DNA of 8,536 nucleotides from JAJKIP01 sp040509055 (GTDB lineage: Bacteria > Bacteroidota > Bacteroidia > Chitinophagales > Chitinophagaceae): assembly GCA_040509055.1 (NCBI GenBank), contig JBEVLT010000383.1, positions 1 to 8,536 of the forward strand. Direction: 5' to 3'. Both the position numbers and the translations under genes were made by a program. The notes beneath the pieces were generated by a model. That model was not told where the DNA came from, made no database searches, and saw only the letters and a program-made list of their open reading frames with translations. Of the stretch, positions 6,631 through 8,536 are shown one piece after another. Position 1 is the first letter of the stretch. Each line of letters begins with the position of its first letter.

Positions 6631-8097
6631 TTAAAACCGGAAACTGGTGCCCAGCCCGATCCCTGCCCGGTGAACAGGGCGGTTGCTGATAGCATCGGTA
6701 TAATTGCCCGTAGCCAGGTGCAGGTAAGGTTCTGCAAAGACTGCGGTACGTTTCCATACCAGCCTGGAATACCGGAGCCCTGTATACAACCCTGCCCGGA
6801 AAGAAGATGGCCGCGGGGAAACCGGTAATCCTGCAGCGGAGATGGCTTCGGTTTTGCCTTCGATGGCATTGCGATAGCGGGAATACAGGCCAAGGTTCAC
6901 AGCGCCGGTAAGCTGTAGCGTAAAGCGCGGCTTTTCAATGAGCAGGTAGCGCAGGGAGAGAGGAATGTCGAAGAACCGGTAGCTGTTGATTGCCCGGATG
7001 GTGCGTATGCCGGACGAAACGACCGCGATGGTATCGCTGCGCAGGAACGGCGTGCCGGTATTATTTTCCAGGCGTTGCAGTACCTGGTACTGTGTATGGA
7101 TCTCCGTGCCCGCCAGCTCCAGCTTTTCTTTGATCATGCCGTATTGCAGGCCTGCTCCCAGCTGCAGGCGCTTGCCAAGTGTACGATGAAGCAGGATCGT
7201 GTAGGAAAATGAAGGTTGTAACACGGCCTTTATCTGATCGGCTTTGAAGACGGATGTGTACATGGCGCCGGTGACCGTACGATTCACAGAAGCCAGCGAT
7301 TGTTGCTGCCGCAGCGGCAGGAAGGGGCTGACGCTGATGTCAACCGACCATTTGGGTTTTTTCAGCTGCGGGCGCACGGGGCTGCTTGCCGCGGCATTCA
7401 TTGTACTGTCGGTTGTAGCCGCTGGTTGCCGGGCGGGCACACCGGAAGCGAGGATAGCAGTTGTTGTATCTGCAGGTACCTTGTTGGAAAGGCTGGTCGC
7501 TACTGAGCCCGGAGTGGGTGTAGGTGCTGGCGGCAGCAATGAGTCGATTGTTGCCGCAGCGGCCCGGGCGCCTGTTCCCGCTTTAGCTATGGTTATTTTT
7601 CCCGGCGCATCATTCCGGACCGGGGGTGTCGTCACATATACAGGTTGTGCAGGCACAGTTTGCTGAACCGGTGCAATCACCTGCCTGTCCTGCGCGCGAA
7701 GAGTTGAATCGCTATTTCTATTGTATCGTTTTGTTCTCCCTGTAGTTGATTGATCGGTAATATTCTTCATGACCGATTCTTCAGCCGTAGTGAAAGTGGT
7801 TTGCCCGACAGAAGAGGGAGTGGCGAATGTATCCCCGGGCGTTGTGGCACCGGTTTTTTGTACCCGCAGTTCGCTGCCACTCAGCGCAGCCGCCGGCGCC
7901 GCCGGTTGCCGGTCTGCCGTTCCGGTCAGGATGATGATACCGCCCGCCAGGATGCCCAGGCCGGTCAGCCACCAAAAAAGCGGGTATCGCCTTTTTTTCT
8001 TTTTTGCAGCAATAGCTTCCCAGGTGCCGGCAGGTACCGCGGCCTCGTGCCCTTTCATCTTTTGCCTGATCTGGCTGTCAAACGGGTGGTTGGTCAT
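6631..8097 (-). CDS. Dual membrane-spanning anti-sigma factor (Dma-like): inner-membrane helix, long linker, outer-membrane barrel
   Basis: The start at 8097 is chosen because its ATG overlaps the sigma-factor stop (ATGA), giving 488 residues; an upstream ATG at 8115 would add six residues that lie inside the sigma gene. Residues 1-38 are a charged cytoplasmic segment with the pattern IRQKMKGHE...VPAGTWEAI that I associate with Bacteroidota sigma-linked barrel proteins, then KKKKRR (32-37). A single hydrophobic helix spans about 39-60. Residues about 61-247 are a Pro/Thr/Ala/Ser-rich, probably disordered linker. Residues about 248-488 show some eight amphipathic strands, such as RLQLGAGLQYGMI, RFTLQLTGAVNLGLY and the terminal AGIGLGTSFRF ending in Phe, the usual outer-membrane insertion signal. 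There is no signal-peptidase site. The topology implies that one chain joins cytoplasm, periplasm and outer membrane, holding the sigma factor and releasing it on an envelope signal. The anti-sigma role is inferred from architecture and gene pairing. It may also be annotated simply as a PorT-like barrel protein. Confidence 0.85.
   Translation of the reverse strand: MTNHPFDSQIRQKMKGHEAAVPAGTWEAIAAKKKKRRYPLFWWLTGLGILAGGIIILTGTADRQPAAPAAALSGSELRVQKTGATTPGDTFATPSSVGQTTFTTAEESVMKNITDQSTTGRTKRYNRNSDSTLRAQDRQVIAPVQQTVPAQPVYVTTPPVRNDAPGKITIAKAGTGARAAAATIDSLLPPAPTPTPGSVATSLSNKVPADTTTAILASGVPARQPAATTDSTMNAAASSPVRPQLKKPKWSVDISVSPFLPLRQQQSLASVNRTVTGAMYTSVFKADQIKAVLQPSFSYTILLHRTLGKRLQLGAGLQYGMIKEKLELAGTEIHTQYQVLQRLENNTGTPFLRSDTIAVVSSGIRTIRAINSYRFFDIPLSLRYLLIEKPRFTLQLTGAVNLGLYSRYRNAIEGKTEAISAAGLPVSPRPSSFRAGLYTGLRYSRLVWKRTAVFAEPYLHLATGNYTDAISNRPVHRAGIGLGTSFRF
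8094..8097 (-). other. ATGA stop/start overlap coupling sigma factor to anti-sigma gene
   Basis: On the minus strand the bases 8097-8094 read ATGA: the ATG (8097-8095) starts the barrel/anti-sigma protein and the TGA (8096-8094) ends the sigma factor. No Shine-Dalgarno sequence precedes this ATG, so translation is probably coupled by re-initiation. That would help keep the sigma factor and its inhibitor in proportion. Confidence 0.85.
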
Positions 8098-8536
8098 ACA
8101 GTGACGGTATTGCAATGATGTTTACAAATCAAATCCTGCAGCATCCGGCGTGCTTTCAGCAGCTGCGTACGCGACGTGGCCGGTTGTATGTTCAATAACC
8201 CTGCAATTTCTTCATGAGAATATCCTTCTATCACATGCAGGTTAAAGACAGCCCGGTAGCCATCAGGCAATTTCCGGATCAGGGCATGGATCTCGGTTTC
8301 CGACATTTTAGCGATGGCGTCCGGCGCCTCCCCGGCAAGATCGTGGTCTGTCAAACCGATGCTGGTAAAGCTCAATTTCTTTTTAGCCAGCTGCCGGGTG
8401 GCCACGCTGACGAATACACGCCGCATCCAGCCTTCAAAACTGCCTTCGCCCTTGTATTGATGGATGTAATCGAATACCTTCAGGAAGCCAAGCTGTAAGA
8501 TGTCTTTTGCTTCTTCCCCGTCGGCGTACCGCAGGC
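8094..8536 (-). CDS. ECF-type RNA polymerase sigma factor, N-terminus beyond window edge
   Basis: The minus-strand frame is open from the right edge (first full codon 8534-8532) to the TGA at 8096-8094; about 146 C-terminal residues are seen. The upstream part reads LRYADGEEAKDILQLGF, then LKVFDYIHQYKGEGSFEGW, then MRRVFVSVATRQL (about 8534-8388), which is the region 2 signature of Bacteroidota ECF sigma factors, so the Met codon at 8426 is internal and not the start. Region 4 (8270-8127) has LPDGYRAVFNLHVIEGYSHE and EIAGLLNIQPATSRTQLL, the helix-turn-helix that recognises the -35-like element. The short acidic/polar stretch between regions fits the sigma-2/sigma-4 linker. The protein directs RNA polymerase to a regulon unknown here. 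It overlaps by 4 bp the Dma-like anti-sigma gene, its likely inhibitor. It resembles the ECF groups paired with Bacteroidota membrane anti-sigma proteins; I cannot assign the subgroup firmly. Its promoter is outside the window. Confidence 0.93.
   Translation of the reverse strand, partial: LRYADGEEAKDILQLGFLKVFDYIHQYKGEGSFEGWMRRVFVSVATRQLAKKKLSFTSIGLTDHDLAGEAPDAIAKMSETEIHALIRKLPDGYRAVFNLHVIEGYSHEEIAGLLNIQPATSRTQLLKARRMLQDLICKHHCNTVTV

Noticed and set aside
8098..8115. Upstream ATG for the anti-sigma protein (six extra residues)
   Set aside because: It lies inside the sigma-factor end, while the ATG at 8097 forms the standard ATGA overlap and starts the recognisable N-terminal motif.
8424..8426. 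ATG as start of a 110-residue sigma factor
   Set aside because: The frame continues upstream to the window edge with a textbook region 2 sequence, so this Met is internal.
1..8536. tRNA, rRNA, CRISPR, insertion sequence or prophage elements
   Set aside because: No cloverleaf-like segment, regularly spaced repeats, transposase or integrase reading frame, or terminal inverted repeats were seen.

Overview
The window looks like a chromosomal segment of a Bacteroidota bacterium, most likely from the Chitinophagaceae or a close relative. The evidence is a TonB-dependent receptor followed by a family-typical lipoprotein and outer-membrane barrel, a lack of clear Shine-Dalgarno sites, and a Bacteroidota-style ECF sigma factor paired with a membrane-anchored barrel protein. 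The moderately high G+C fits that family, but genus cannot be read from this. The window is almost fully coding: six genes, two cut by the window edges, and no intergenic gap above about 55 bp. I saw no RNA gene, CRISPR array, insertion sequence or attachment site.

Plus strand, 1-6604: four co-directional genes that look like one operon whose promoter lies left of the window. They are (1) the C-terminal ~810 residues of a TonB-dependent outer-membrane receptor; (2) a DUF4876-type lipoprotein with a transthyretin-like N-terminal domain and a C-terminal part resembling a lamin-tail domain; (3) a 513-residue outer-membrane barrel protein with a Sec signal peptide, probably the DUF6850 family; and (4) a 384-residue lipoprotein diheme cytochrome c peroxidase that keeps the catalytic residues of the classical bacterial enzyme. 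Together they suggest a cell-surface import or redox system in which a receptor and accessory surface proteins handle a ligand (a metal complex is the obvious guess) and a periplasmic or lipid-anchored diheme enzyme detoxifies peroxide or oxidises a partner. The ligand is unknown.

Minus strand, 8536-6631: an ECF sigma factor (N-terminus beyond the right edge) overlaps by 4 bp (ATGA) the start of a 488-residue protein. That protein has a short cytoplasmic N-terminus, one inner-membrane helix, a ~187-residue Pro/Thr/Ala/Ser-rich linker and a C-terminal ~240-residue eight-strand-like outer-membrane barrel ending in Phe. This is the architecture of the dual membrane-spanning anti-sigma factors (Dma type) known from Bacteroides thetaiotaomicron: one chain crosses the whole envelope and can pass an outer-membrane signal straight to a cytoplasmic sigma factor. 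It is the most interesting item here.

The two units converge, with only 26 bp between their stop codons and no convincing terminator. Whether the sigma/anti-sigma pair controls the neighbouring receptor operon cannot be decided from this window.
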